Of a stretch of 47,999 bases of DNA, positions 8,003 through 16,680 are shown one piece after another. Every line of letters begins with the position of its first letter. Position 1 is the first letter of the stretch. The notes under the pieces are model-generated. The model made no database searches. It was not told where the DNA came from and saw only the letters and a list, made by a program, of their open reading frames with translations. A program made the translations under genes and the position numbers. The DNA comes from Desulfococcus sp. 4484_241. Its GTDB lineage: Bacteria; Desulfobacterota; Desulfobacteria; Desulfobacterales; Desulfosudaceae. The stretch is taken from the NCBI GenBank assembly GCA_002085115.1, contig MZGQ01000037.1, positions 1 through 47,999 on the forward strand, written 5' to 3'.

Positions 8003-10324
8003 TTATTGCATCAATTTTTTTAAAATCAATTTTGCCTCTTTGGCCCCGTAAAAATCATCGCTGATACTAAGCGCCCTGTCCAGAAAGGCCGAGGCCTTAT
8101 ACAGCTCTCCATTACATTTGTACACCATGCCCAGATGGTAGTTCACTGTGGCACTGTCCGGTATCGCGGCCGCCGCCTGTTGCAACTCCTTTCTGGCATC
8201 ATTACAACGCCCCATCCTGTAATAGATCCATCCCAGCGTATCCCTGATGTATGGATCATCCTTTGCAATATCCATGGCCTTAAGGGCAAACTGCAGGGCC
8301 TCGTCAAGCCTGTCAGGGATCCCGGAAAGCAGATAGGCAAGGTTGTTTGCCGCCTGGGCAAGCCCTGAATCGATCGACAAGGCGGTTTTGTAATGAGCCT
8401 CTGCCTGCTTCAGATCACCCTTCATCTTGTAAAGAACCCCGAGAAGCATGTGGGGGCCGGCCAGGTTGGGATTTTTCGCAAGTATGGCCCTATACTGTGA
8501 GATCGCGCCGTCAATATCCTTTTCAATAATGCACAGGCGCGCAAGAGCATAATATGGCTTTAAAAAATCGGGATCTGTGGATACCGCCTTGCGAAAGCTC
8601 AGACGGGCGTTTGCCAACTGCCCCATGAGCATGTATACCCCACCCTTGAGATCATAAGCAGCAGCCTCGTGCCTTCGGCGGAGTGCCTGTGACAATCCCG
8701 GCATCACGGCCAACTCCCGGATTCTTTTGTCACACCTTTCAAGTGCCTTTTCATAATCCTTTTTAGCAACATAGAGAAGTACGATATTTTCAAACACCCC
8801 GGTGCGGGACGGATCCTGCCTCAGAGCCTGCTCGAACCCCTCTATGGTCTGGTCATACTTTTCCATAAGCCGTTTTACCCGTTCGGTGCGCGGTTCCCCG
8901 AACGAATAAAAGTATGACGCGCTTACAAGCGAGGCAAAAGATTCTATGCTCTTTATTCCCGGTTCCCTGGACAAGCGGGTTCCGCCCAGATTAACGACTG
9001 TATTCGTGTGCTCCTGTATAAAACGCAACAGATCCTGATTCACCCTCTGCGCCTTTTCCTGTTGACCGTTATTCAGATAGAGCTTTGCCAGCTGAAGCCT
9101 TGCGCTTATGTTGCCCGGAGAAAATCTTATCGCACGACGGAAAGCCTTTTCCGCATCAGCCAAATCATTCTTCCCGGCAAAAGCAACTCCTTTCAAATAG
9201 GCGAGGTCACCTGAAACCGGATTTTCAGCAAGGTATGTATCACAAAGCGAGATCGCTCTGTCATATTCTCCAAGGGCTATAAGCAGCCTCACCTTCATCA
9301 GCCGGGCCTGGGAAAACCCGGGATTGACTTTCAGAACCGTCTCTATCTCTCTTTTTGCATCCTCATACTCTCCGTTCCCAAGATAAAAATTGGCAAGAAC
9401 AAGCCTGGCCCTGATATTTTGAGGCTCATGTTCCAGGGCGGCCTTGTACATCTTCAAAGCCTTTTCAGGTTCTCCCGAGAGCTGGTAAAAATCTCCCGCC
9501 GCGATATAGGAACGAACATGGCCTGGATCTGCCTTTACCGCCAGTAAAAAGGAGTGCCCGGCCTTTTTCATCTTGCCGCGGGAAACATAGAAATTGCCAA
9601 GAATGATGTGAACGTCGGGGTTTTCGGGATGAGTTTCGGCAAGTGCGGCAAGCGATTTTTCCACCGCATCATAATCCTTACGGGCCATGTAAAACCTCGC
9701 AAGTGCAAGGTAAGGCTCTATCCCGGAAGGTGCGCCTGAGACTGCACGGTTCAAACACTCCAACGCTTTTTCGCTATTTCCCCTCCTCATATAAACATTG
9801 GCAAGATGGACAAGGGCTTTCGCATCTCCGGGCCGGGATGAAAGGATCCTGCGGTAACACTGTTCGGCCTGTATCAGTCTCCCTTCCCTTTCGCACAGGT
9901 CGGCAAACAGGAAAAGAGCGTCCAAATTTTCCGGATGGTCCTCAAGTATTTCACGAAGCCGTTTTTCAGCCCTGTCATGCCTGCCTGCAAGCAGATCGAA
10001 ACGGGCAAGCGTAATTTTGGCCTTGACGTTTGCCGGATCTGCCTTAAGCACCATTTGGTACGCCTCTACCGCATCACGGACTTTTCCAAGCTTCAGCCTG
10101 GTTTCGGCAAGACCGGTCCATGCCTTGGCAGATGAAGGATTATCAGACACGGCTGCGAGGTATTCAGCCTCCGCCTGTGTGTAATGCCCCTTTGAAAACA
10201 GTTCTGCGCCTCTTGACAGATGACAGCCGGATGTTTCACATTCTGACCGGCAACCTGGAATCGCCAGTAAGAGAAAAATAAAAGCACAGCCTGCTATAAC
10301 CACTAACGGACTTCTTTTTTCCAT
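8003..10324 (-). CDS. Large TPR-repeat lipoprotein
   Basis: A probable envelope scaffold made almost wholly of tetratricopeptide repeats (773 aa from the chosen start). The N-terminus has a charged start, a hydrophobic stretch and LLLAIPGC, which looks like a lipobox with the lipidated Cys next to the Gly (Pro at -2 is slightly unusual). Repeats with A-x-L/Y-G and P-spacing run from about residue 35 to the end; an irregular stretch near the middle separates two TPR blocks. The ATG at 10324 is preferred over an upstream TTG at 10369, because that TTG lies inside a terminator hairpin. GGAAAG lies upstream as a modest ribosome site. It is followed closely by the two-TM coiled-coil gene. Such proteins occur in polysaccharide export and secretion, but no partner of that kind is adjacent. 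Confidence 0.85.
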   Translation of the reverse strand: MEKRSPLVVIAGCAFIFLLLAIPGCRSECETSGCHLSRGAELFSKGHYTQAEAEYLAAVSDNPSSAKAWTGLAETRLKLGKVRDAVEAYQMVLKADPANVKAKITLARFDLLAGRHDRAEKRLREILEDHPENLDALFLFADLCEREGRLIQAEQCYRRILSSRPGDAKALVHLANVYMRRGNSEKALECLNRAVSGAPSGIEPYLALARFYMARKDYDAVEKSLAALAETHPENPDVHIILGNFYVSRGKMKKAGHSFLLAVKADPGHVRSYIAAGDFYQLSGEPEKALKMYKAALEHEPQNIRARLVLANFYLGNGEYEDAKREIETVLKVNPGFSQARLMKVRLLIALGEYDRAISLCDTYLAENPVSGDLAYLKGVAFAGKNDLADAEKAFRRAIRFSPGNISARLQLAKLYLNNGQQEKAQRVNQDLLRFIQEHTNTVVNLGGTRLSREPGIKSIESFASLVSASYFYSFGEPRTERVKRLMEKYDQTIEGFEQALRQDPSRTGVFENIVLLYVAKKDYEKALERCDKRIRELAVMPGLSQALRRRHEAAAYDLKGGVYMLMGQLANARLSFRKAVSTDPDFLKPYYALARLCIIEKDIDGAISQYRAILAKNPNLAGPHMLLGVLYKMKGDLKQAEAHYKTALSIDSGLAQAANNLAYLLSGIPDRLDEALQFALKAMDIAKDDPYIRDTLGWIYYRMGRCNDARKELQQAAAAIPDSATVNYHLGMVYKCNGELYKASAFLDRALSISDDFYGAKEAKLILKKLMQ

Positions 10325-10351
10325 CAGGACACTTTCCTTCCCAAAACAAAC

Positions 10352-10375
10352 AAAAAAAACCAGGCCCAAAGGCCT
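10352..10375 (-). terminator. Intrinsic terminator after trmO
   Basis: On the minus strand AGGCC (10375-10371), loop TTTG, GGCCT (10366-10362) is followed by GG and eight T residues (10359-10352). It lies just past the trmO stop and would end the DUF89-trmO message before the TPR gene. A 5-bp GC-rich stem plus a long T-run is a standard rho-independent layout. Confidence 0.7.
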
Positions 10376-10378
10376 CTC

Positions 10379-10795
10379 CTATGTTTTCACCTTCCTGTCT
10401 ATATGCGGCTTTATGTCAAGTATCGGGGTATCGTTTATCATGTCGGCCCCTTTCACGGTGATCCTGTTTTTGCATACATCCAGAACGGTGAGAACAGACA
10501 TACCTATGGGATTCGGCCTTACAGGTGAACAGATAGAAAAAACACCCGTCGCCCTGTCGCGATGCGGCGGGATCTGGCGAAGATGGCGCGAAGGGTCAAA
10601 AGCCGGGCTCTTGTGAAAATGAAACAGTACAACTATCTTTTGCCCCGGCTCGATGCCGGAAAGTCCGTCTGTGTATTTTTGATCGATCACGAGCGTACCT
10701 TCAACATCCGATATGCTCCAGTGCCTTGGAATTTCCACGGCATCGGTATTGAAAATGCCTATGGGTACCATTTTTACTTCATCAAAACGGGTCAT
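10379..10795 (-). CDS. trmO: TrmO/TsaA-family tRNA (m6t6A37) methyltransferase
   Basis: TrmO (YaeB/TsaA) methylates t6A37 in tRNA-Thr using SAM. The beta-barrel domain is seen from its start VPIGIFNTD, and the family signature RATGVFSICSPVRPNPIG is nearly canonical. The protein is 138 aa from the ATG at 10795, close to the core domain without the extra C-terminal part found in E. coli. That ATG is 1 nt after the DUF89 stop (TGA-G-ATG), so translation is coupled; longer frames upstream run inside the DUF89 gene. An intrinsic terminator follows directly. Some TsaA-only proteins lack a proven target, so the tRNA substrate is inferred. Confidence 0.88.
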   Translation of the reverse strand: MTRFDEVKMVPIGIFNTDAVEIPRHWSISDVEGTLVIDQKYTDGLSGIEPGQKIVVLFHFHKSPAFDPSRHLRQIPPHRDRATGVFSICSPVRPNPIGMSVLTVLDVCKNRITVKGADMINDTPILDIKPHIDRKVKT

Positions 10796-10796
10796 C

Positions 10797-11672
10797 TCAT
10801 TCTTTCCCTCCGGCAACATTACCCGGAAGCGCAACGGCCGTGCCTTTCTCACAGTGGGTGTCACTGGCCACCACTTCACACTTCACCTTGAAAAGAAAAA
10901 CAACCTTATCTTCAGCGCCACTGCCGGACAGTGTCTCGTAGTTGCCCTGCCCCTTTGATATGACAAGGTCTGCTTTTTCAAACTGTCGCAAAAATTTATC
11001 AGAGCATTCCGGCAGAAAGGTTCCCGGCAGATCCGTTCCGTTGTCAATAACTTCAACCAGCTCTGACAGCCCGACTGCATCGGCATCTTCCATCGTTGCG
11101 TCGTTTATGACAGGGCCGCCTCTTACCGCGAACACAACCCTGTCAGCGGGAAGCTCCTCTATCAAAATACGGTCAAAAAGTATCTCCCCCGCATTGTCCC
11201 CAAGATAGAGGATGTGCCGTGCCTTCCTGGCTGCCTGCTCAAGATGGTCCGGGTCGCCATGAAGAGGGCCGGTGAGAGAATCTTCTATCACTCTTCTGAC
11301 ATATGATTTATCAAGGTCGGAGGCAACTCCGAAGTCTATTATATTGCCCGCCACGGCCAGCCGCATGGCGGTGGCAAAAGGGTCCTTGGATTTTTTAACC
11401 CTGTTTTTCATCTCGTCATACATGCCAAGGGCAAAGGCGTTGTATTCCGCCTTTACCACACTGTATGGGTCATCGCTGCCTGTCAACTCCCTGATCTTGC
11501 GGTGAATCTCCCTTCCCATAAGTGGTGGGGGCTGATCCAGATCCATCTCGCTGATCTTTTTCAGCATATCGCGCAGGACCCGTTCGTGCAGGGATTTATC
11601 CCCTGTCACAAGGCGTGATGCCTCCAGGCTCTGACGGACAAAACACGGGATACAGTCATGATAAGTTTTCAT
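10797..11672 (-). CDS. DUF89 (ARMT1-like) damage-control phosphatase family protein
   Basis: A cytoplasmic metal-dependent phosphatase of the DUF89 family, thought to remove damaged or harmful phosphometabolites. The N-terminal CIPCFVRQ pair of cysteines, DFGVASDLD, the metal-site loop LGDNAGEILFD and the late motif VISKGQGNYE are all present. Length is 291 aa from the ATG at 11672 (GAGG just upstream); a TTG at 11681 is the alternative start. The gene is divergent from recJ and coupled to trmO. No substrate is known for the prokaryotic CxxC subgroup, so only the family can be stated. Confidence 0.88.
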   Translation of the reverse strand: MKTYHDCIPCFVRQSLEASRLVTGDKSLHERVLRDMLKKISEMDLDQPPPLMGREIHRKIRELTGSDDPYSVVKAEYNAFALGMYDEMKNRVKKSKDPFATAMRLAVAGNIIDFGVASDLDKSYVRRVIEDSLTGPLHGDPDHLEQAARKARHILYLGDNAGEILFDRILIEELPADRVVFAVRGGPVINDATMEDADAVGLSELVEVIDNGTDLPGTFLPECSDKFLRQFEKADLVISKGQGNYETLSGSGAEDKVVFLFKVKCEVVASDTHCEKGTAVALPGNVAGGKE

Positions 11673-11852
11673 GGTCCTCAAATTCTACATAACAGGTTAC
11701 GGCCATGCAATTAAAATAACGGGCCGCAAGACGAGGCTGGCCATCTGCCCTTTGAGACCCGCTTTGGTTCTCTGTACCTTACCATATGCTGTTTTTCCCT
11801 GTCATCATAACACATACTAAACAACATTAAAAAATCGGCCCGGAGACCTGAT

Positions 11853-13571
11853 ATGGTTCGCAAACAGGTTATAAAACAACCGGAGCCTTCAAAGGTATCC
11901 GCTCTTGCCAGGGGGCTGCCGTGTACGCGGATAACAGCATCTGTTCTTGTGAACCGTGGTATAACCACGGTCAGGCAGGCCAGAAGTTTTCTTGATTCCA
12001 CTGTGGCGGATCTGCCGTCTCCGTTTTCGATCAGGGATATGGATACAGCGGCTGGCCGGATCTGCAAGGCAATCGAAAACAGAGAGATTATAATGGTATT
12101 TGGAGACTATGACGCCGACGGCATAACATCCACGGCCATACTTGTGGAGTTCCTCAAACATGCCGGCGCCAGGGTAAAATACTATATCCCGCACAGGATC
12201 ATGGAAGGATACGGGTTAAAGAGGGAACATATCGCAAGCGTGGCAGCAAAGGAGAAAGCAACGCTCCTTATCACGGTGGACTGCGGGATAAGCAGCCATG
12301 AAGCCGCCGAGGCGTGCAGGGAATCAGGGATTGACCTTGTTATTACAGACCACCATAAAACAGAATCGGCCCTGCCTCCTGCCCTGGCAGTAGTAAATCC
12401 GTCCCGTGCCGACTGTCCGTCAGGCCTTTCCTGTCTTGCGGGAGTTGGTGTGACCTTTTATCTTCTTATAGCACTGAGGGCTATGCTGAGGGAAAAAGGA
12501 TTCTGGAATAAAATCCCGGAGCCTAACCTGAAAGCATGCTGTGACCTTGTAGCTATTGGCACTGTTGCCGATATAGTCCCGCTTGTCGGCGCAAACAGGA
12601 TACTTGTAAAAACCGGGCTTGAAATGATCAACAACAGATGCCGTCCCGGTATCGAAGCGCTCATAGAAACCGCAAAACTGAAAAGACCTGCCATAACTTC
12701 CGAGGACGTTGCCTTCAGGCTGGCACCCCGCATAAACGCCCCGGGCAGGATAGACCACGCGCTCAGGGCATTGGAGCTTCTGAGGGCCGACTCACGGGAG
12801 GAAACAGCCAGGCTGGCCGGCCTGTTAAACCGCCTCAACACAAGACGGCAGGCAATCGAGGAAGATATATACAGCGAGATAAGCCAGGTGCTGCTTGACC
12901 GCGGGCACCGGATGAAAAACATGCGAACCATCGTGCTCGCCCATCGTCAGTGGCACCAGGGAGTTATAGGGATCGCAGCATCAAAGGCGGCGAGGCGATA
13001 CTGCATGCCTGTGGCGCTGATTGCGGTAAACGGTGATATCGGGATCGGTTCGGCCAGGAGCATTCCAGGACTTGACCTTTACAGGGTTCTTAAGTCATGC
13101 GCAAGGTTGCTGGAGGATTTTGGCGGCCATGAACAGGCTGCGGGGTTTAAAATAAAAACCGAAAACATTCCGGCATTCGAAAAACAGTTCGAATACAAGG
13201 TCAATATGGAAACAGGGCCGGAAGATTTCATCTCTTCGGTCGATGTTGACTGCGAACTTCCATTTTCCGCCATAACTCCAAAGCTGCTTGATGAAATAAC
13301 AGCCCTCCAGCCTTTTGGCACAGGCAATCCGGAACCGATCTTTTTCGCCGACAATATCAGGGTGGTATCCTCCACAATGCTAAACAACCGTCACCGCAGG
13401 ATGTCATTGATACAGCCCGGAGGAAACAGGCCGATAGACGCCATACAGTTTAACACCCCTCAAAAACAGGTAAACACCGGCTTCTTCAGGAGGGTGCTTT
13501 TCAGACTGCGGCAAAACACCTGGAACAGGTCTGGCGGGCCGCGGCTTGTCATAGAAGATGTAACCGCATAG
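11853..13571 (+). CDS. recJ: Single-stranded-DNA-specific exonuclease RecJ
   Basis: A 5'-3' ssDNA exonuclease of the DHH superfamily, working in RecF-type recombination and mismatch repair. Motif I DYDADG (85-90), TVDCG (141-145) and DHH (166-168) provide the metal ligands. DHHA1 signatures follow (QGVIGIAASK and GSARSIPG), then the FGGHEQAAGF motif and a C-terminal OB-like part with LQPFGTGNPEP. The 572-aa length is normal. The ATG is preceded by GGAG at 8 nt. It is divergent from the DUF89 gene. A second DNA-end processing locus (recCBD) is in the same window, with a broken recC. Confidence 0.96.
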   Translation: MVRKQVIKQPEPSKVSALARGLPCTRITASVLVNRGITTVRQARSFLDSTVADLPSPFSIRDMDTAAGRICKAIENREIIMVFGDYDADGITSTAILVEFLKHAGARVKYYIPHRIMEGYGLKREHIASVAAKEKATLLITVDCGISSHEAAEACRESGIDLVITDHHKTESALPPALAVVNPSRADCPSGLSCLAGVGVTFYLLIALRAMLREKGFWNKIPEPNLKACCDLVAIGTVADIVPLVGANRILVKTGLEMINNRCRPGIEALIETAKLKRPAITSEDVAFRLAPRINAPGRIDHALRALELLRADSREETARLAGLLNRLNTRRQAIEEDIYSEISQVLLDRGHRMKNMRTIVLAHRQWHQGVIGIAASKAARRYCMPVALIAVNGDIGIGSARSIPGLDLYRVLKSCARLLEDFGGHEQAAGFKIKTENIPAFEKQFEYKVNMETGPEDFISSVDVDCELPFSAITPKLLDEITALQPFGTGNPEPIFFADNIRVVSSTMLNNRHRRMSLIQPGGNRPIDAIQFNTPQKQVNTGFFRRVLFRLRQNTWNRSGGPRLVIEDVTA

Positions 13572-13643
13572 CATGGCTTAACAAAGCTCCGCCTGCCATG
13601 GGCGCACTGTATCGCGCCGTTTAAAACATGTTTTAGTTTTTTC

Positions 13644-13672
13644 TTGCATTAAGGGCGGACACAAATTATTGT
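13644..13672 (+). promoter_or_regulatory. Weak sigma-70-type promoter before the 139-aa gene
   Basis: TTGCAT (13644-13649) and TATTGT (13667-13672) are 17 nt apart, in the 137-bp gap after recJ. Each half is only a partial match. If used, transcription would start near 13679, about 40 nt before the ATG at 13718. Confidence 0.35.
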
Positions 13673-13717
13673 AACCTGTGATTTGAAAATTATTGCATAA
13701 ACAAGGTATTGATAATT

Positions 13718-14137
13718 ATGGCTAAAGTTTTTAACAGGGGCAGCAGGGAAGCACGCCTGCTGTCGAAAATAGAATCTTCAAAAGAGTATGAAAGGCGAAC
13801 CGCCATAGCCAAGGTCAGGGATATATCCGAAACGCTTGCCACTGCAATAACGTCAAAACTGATCGAAGCCGGACTGGTTGAAACCAAAAATCAGAACAGT
13901 CTTGAAGAGATGATACATGGGTGCCTGGAGGAGCTGACAAGAGCGGATGACTTTGACGTTGATTACAGTATAGCGCCTTTTCGCACCATAACGGCGGTCC
14001 CGAATATCGTCAGCCTTTACGTAACGGCCTTTGTCATAGAAAAGGTGATCGACCACAGAGACACCGTTGACATCTACGGTTCTGATGAAGAAATATATGT
14101 CTGCATAAACAGGCAGGTCACAAAGTACATTCAATGA
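13718..14137 (+). CDS. Conserved-looking hypothetical protein, 139 aa
   Basis: No family recognised. The protein is soluble, with no signal peptide or TM segment. The N-terminal half is basic and helical (residues about 5-70, RSREARLLSKIE...), the C-terminal half is mixed alpha/beta with acidic patches. AGG lies 11 nt before the ATG; an alternative TTG lies 9 nt earlier. It ends 6 bp before the RNase Z-like gene, with the EIIA gene after that, so the three probably form one message. Composition matches the neighbours, which argues that it is a real gene. Confidence 0.75.
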   Translation: MAKVFNRGSREARLLSKIESSKEYERRTAIAKVRDISETLATAITSKLIEAGLVETKNQNSLEEMIHGCLEELTRADDFDVDYSIAPFRTITAVPNIVSLYVTAFVIEKVIDHRDTVDIYGSDEEIYVCINRQVTKYIQ

Positions 14138-14143
14138 CAGGCC

Positions 14144-15157
14144 ATGCGACCGAACTTTCACCCGTCACTGGTCAACGACGTGTTCGAAGACCCGTGCCTT
14201 TTCATAAACTTCCTGTTTGAAAACCGCGCCATAGCTTTCGATCTCGGCGATATTCACAATCTCTCCTCAAGGGATATACTAAAACTTACACACATATTTG
14301 TTTCCCACACACATATCGACCATTTTGCAGGTTTCGACAGGTTTCTCAGGATCGCTCTTGGACGCGACAAAACCGTGCATATCTTCGGTCCCCGGAATTT
14401 CCTTACAAACATCGAGGGTAAACTTGCTTCATACACCTGGAACCTTGCCGACAACTATGAAAAAAGCCTTGTCCTCCGTGCTACCGAAGTAACAACAGAA
14501 GGATTGTATACACAAACCTATGCATGCAGGGACCACTTCATCCCCAAAGATCCTGTCAGGCAAGCTCCGCCATCATGCATACTGACAGAGGAGCCGGGGT
14601 TCACCGTTAAAACAGTAATCCTCGACCACGGCATACCATGCCTGGGGTTTTGCTTGGATGAGCGTTTCCACATAAACATAAAGAAAGACGCACTTACGTC
14701 GATGGGGCTGGTGCCGGGCCCCTGGCTTCAGGATTTCAAAAAAGCACTATACGAAAACATGCCGCCTGACACCATTATCAATGCAAGAGGTGAGAAAGGG
14801 GAGCATCCGCTCACACTTGAAAAGCTTGCAGACTCGATCGCGGTTATAACGCAGGGACAAAAAATAGTGTACATCACTGACGTTGTCTTCAACAGGTCAA
14901 ACAGGGAGAAAATTGTTCTTTTTGCTCAAAATGCAGACCAGCTGTTCATGGAATCCTATTTCCTCGACAGTGAAAAGGATATCGCCTCTGCAAAGCATCA
15001 CCTGACAGCAAAACAGGCCGGAGAGATGGCAGGCATGGCTTGTGCAAAAAAATTGATCCCGTTCCATTTTTCACCCAGATACACCGCATGCAGGGATCTT
15101 GTAGAGATAGAGGCCATGGAATCATTTGCACAGGCCATGGGAAAAGCACAGGGATAA
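14144..15157 (+). CDS. RNase Z-like metallo-beta-lactamase fold protein
   Basis: A metal-dependent hydrolase of 337 aa. The zinc motif SHTHIDHFAGF (54-64) matches RNase Z/ElaC-type enzymes, and further ligands are plausible at DHGIPCLGF, YITDVVF and KKLIPFHFSPRY. The insertion around 110-170 and the divergent N-terminus differ from standard tRNase Z (about 310 aa), so tRNA 3' processing is likely but not certain. The gene sits between the 139-aa unknown gene (6-bp gap) and the EIIA gene (6-bp gap), an arrangement suggesting co-expression. Confidence 0.82.
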   Translation: MRPNFHPSLVNDVFEDPCLFINFLFENRAIAFDLGDIHNLSSRDILKLTHIFVSHTHIDHFAGFDRFLRIALGRDKTVHIFGPRNFLTNIEGKLASYTWNLADNYEKSLVLRATEVTTEGLYTQTYACRDHFIPKDPVRQAPPSCILTEEPGFTVKTVILDHGIPCLGFCLDERFHINIKKDALTSMGLVPGPWLQDFKKALYENMPPDTIINARGEKGEHPLTLEKLADSIAVITQGQKIVYITDVVFNRSNREKIVLFAQNADQLFMESYFLDSEKDIASAKHHLTAKQAGEMAGMACAKKLIPFHFSPRYTACRDLVEIEAMESFAQAMGKAQG

Positions 15158-15163
15158 ACTCAG

Positions 15164-15664
15164 ATGGTACGGCTCTGCGATTTTATAACACCGGACAGAA
15201 TACTCTTCTGGGGGAAACAAACGCGTAACGGTGCGATACTGCGTCTGATTGACAGGGCATCCGGCCTCGGGCTTGCAGATGATCGGGATGCGTTTGAACA
15301 CGCTGTTATGCAGCGCGAAAAAATATCTCCAACGGCAATAGGAATGGGTGTGGCCATCCCACATGCAAGGCTTGCGAGTATAAAGGATTTTTTTGTTGTG
15401 CTTGGAGTTGCGAAAAATCCCATAGAATGGAAATCCGCAGATCCCAACCCGGTACGCCTGGTCTTTCTGGTTGGAGGCCCGGACGCGCCGGAGGAAAACA
15501 GTGAAAAACGAGCCTGCCTGGCAGAGCAGTACCTTAAAATAGTAGCCCGCCTGATGCTGCTTGCCAAGAGCTCTGTCTACAGGGAAGCGATCCTCAAGGC
15601 AACCGATCCCAAACAGGCCGCAGAGCAGCTCAGGGCATTTGACCGCAACTGCTGTGGTACATGA
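15164..15664 (+). CDS. PTS EIIA-type (PtsN-like) phosphoacceptor protein
   Basis: A cytoplasmic EIIA domain of the fructose/mannitol-nitrogen type (PtsN-like), 166 aa. The phospho-acceptor region is GVAIPHARL with H67 as the likely phosphorylated histidine; the surrounding order (KISPTAIGMG before, VRLVFLVGGP after) fits the family fold. No PTS permease genes are adjacent, so a regulatory role, as in the nitrogen PTS branch, is more likely than sugar uptake. It is the last gene of the set starting at 13718. Specificity is not readable from sequence. Confidence 0.87.
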   Translation: MVRLCDFITPDRILFWGKQTRNGAILRLIDRASGLGLADDRDAFEHAVMQREKISPTAIGMGVAIPHARLASIKDFFVVLGVAKNPIEWKSADPNPVRLVFLVGGPDAPEENSEKRACLAEQYLKIVARLMLLAKSSVYREAILKATDPKQAAEQLRAFDRNCCGT

Positions 15665-15939
15665 CATTCGCAATAAATAATTACGGTTCCATGTCGGGAA
15701 CACCGCAATCCTGTGGCCAAATCAATCCGTAAATATCCTGGTCGGGAGACAGGCATGCGGGCCTGCCCCGTACAGCACGGGAGAGGAACAACCGTAAGCG
15801 CAGACATTTTCTTAACGGGCATACATTACCACCCGGGCCTTCCACAACTGTTTTCAATTATCGCTTCTGTCATCTACCCGATTGCGTTATTATCCTTGAA
15901 ACAGAATGGCGCACTAACCCGGATTTTTATGGTTGTCGC

Positions 15940-16680
15940 ATGACAAGCTATGACAGGAAAAAAAAGGTTCTTATCGCTATCCCGACCTACAACGAGGCCG
16001 GCAATCTTCCTGAAATGGCCAAACGGCTGGCAGGCCTTGGCCTTGGGGCCGATATACTCTTTATAGACGACGGTTCTCCTGACGGCACCGGCGAGATTGC
16101 GGACCGGATAGCCGCCTCGGACCGGGCCGTGATGGTGCTTCACCGCCCGCACAGGATGGGAATAGGCAGCGCGCACATGGCAGGAATATCATTTGCCTGC
16201 AAAAACGGGTACGACCTGCTTGTGACCATGGATTGCGACTTTGCTCACGCGCCGGAGGCCATACCAAAGCTGCTGAAGGCCGCAGAGGAGGCTGACCTTG
16301 TTGTCGGGTCCAGGTTTGTCAGTAAAGACGGGTTCGGCAGCTGGGGCATTTGGAGAAAACTTCTGTCAAGGCTGGGCCACATGGCAACGAGGCATATACT
16401 TGGTATGCCGTTTGACGCAACAGGCGCGTTTCGTGTTTACAGGCTTGACAGAATCCCCAAAGAACTGTTTGCGCTGGTCAGGTCGCCTCGTTACGCGTTT
16501 TTTTTTGAAAGCCTTTTTATACTTTTCTCAAACGGTGTTACGGTCCGGGAAGTCCCCATTGTCGCAGGGCTTCGGCGTTACGGGACATCCAAGATGGGGG
16601 TGGCTGACATGTTTTCAAGCCTTTTCACCATAGTTCGCCTCCGGGCCAAAACCAGGGTTTTTAAAAGGAAGACATGTTAA
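15940..16680 (+). CDS. Polyprenol monophosphomannose synthase-like GT2 glycosyltransferase
   Basis: A family 2 glycosyltransferase of the DPM1-like group, moving a sugar (often mannose or glucose) from an NDP donor to a polyprenyl phosphate at the inner membrane face. Motifs are IPTYNEAGNL (14-23), FIDDGSPDGT (41-50), the metal-binding D98-x-D100 in TMDCDFAHAPE, and the acceptor-side region GAFRVYR. The 246-aa length without TM segments is typical of single-domain DPM synthases. Its stop overlaps the convergent YheT-type hydrolase stop (TTAA shared). The 275 bp before it holds only weak, family-less reading frames. Confidence 0.9.
   Translation: MTSYDRKKKVLIAIPTYNEAGNLPEMAKRLAGLGLGADILFIDDGSPDGTGEIADRIAASDRAVMVLHRPHRMGIGSAHMAGISFACKNGYDLLVTMDCDFAHAPEAIPKLLKAAEEADLVVGSRFVSKDGFGSWGIWRKLLSRLGHMATRHILGMPFDATGAFRVYRLDRIPKELFALVRSPRYAFFFESLFILFSNGVTVREVPIVAGLRRYGTSKMGVADMFSSLFTIVRLRAKTRVFKRKTC

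Noticed and set aside
15713-15943. Small 76-aa gene before the DPM-like gene
   Set aside because: No ribosome site or family resemblance, and it overlaps the start of the glycosyltransferase gene; treated as chance.
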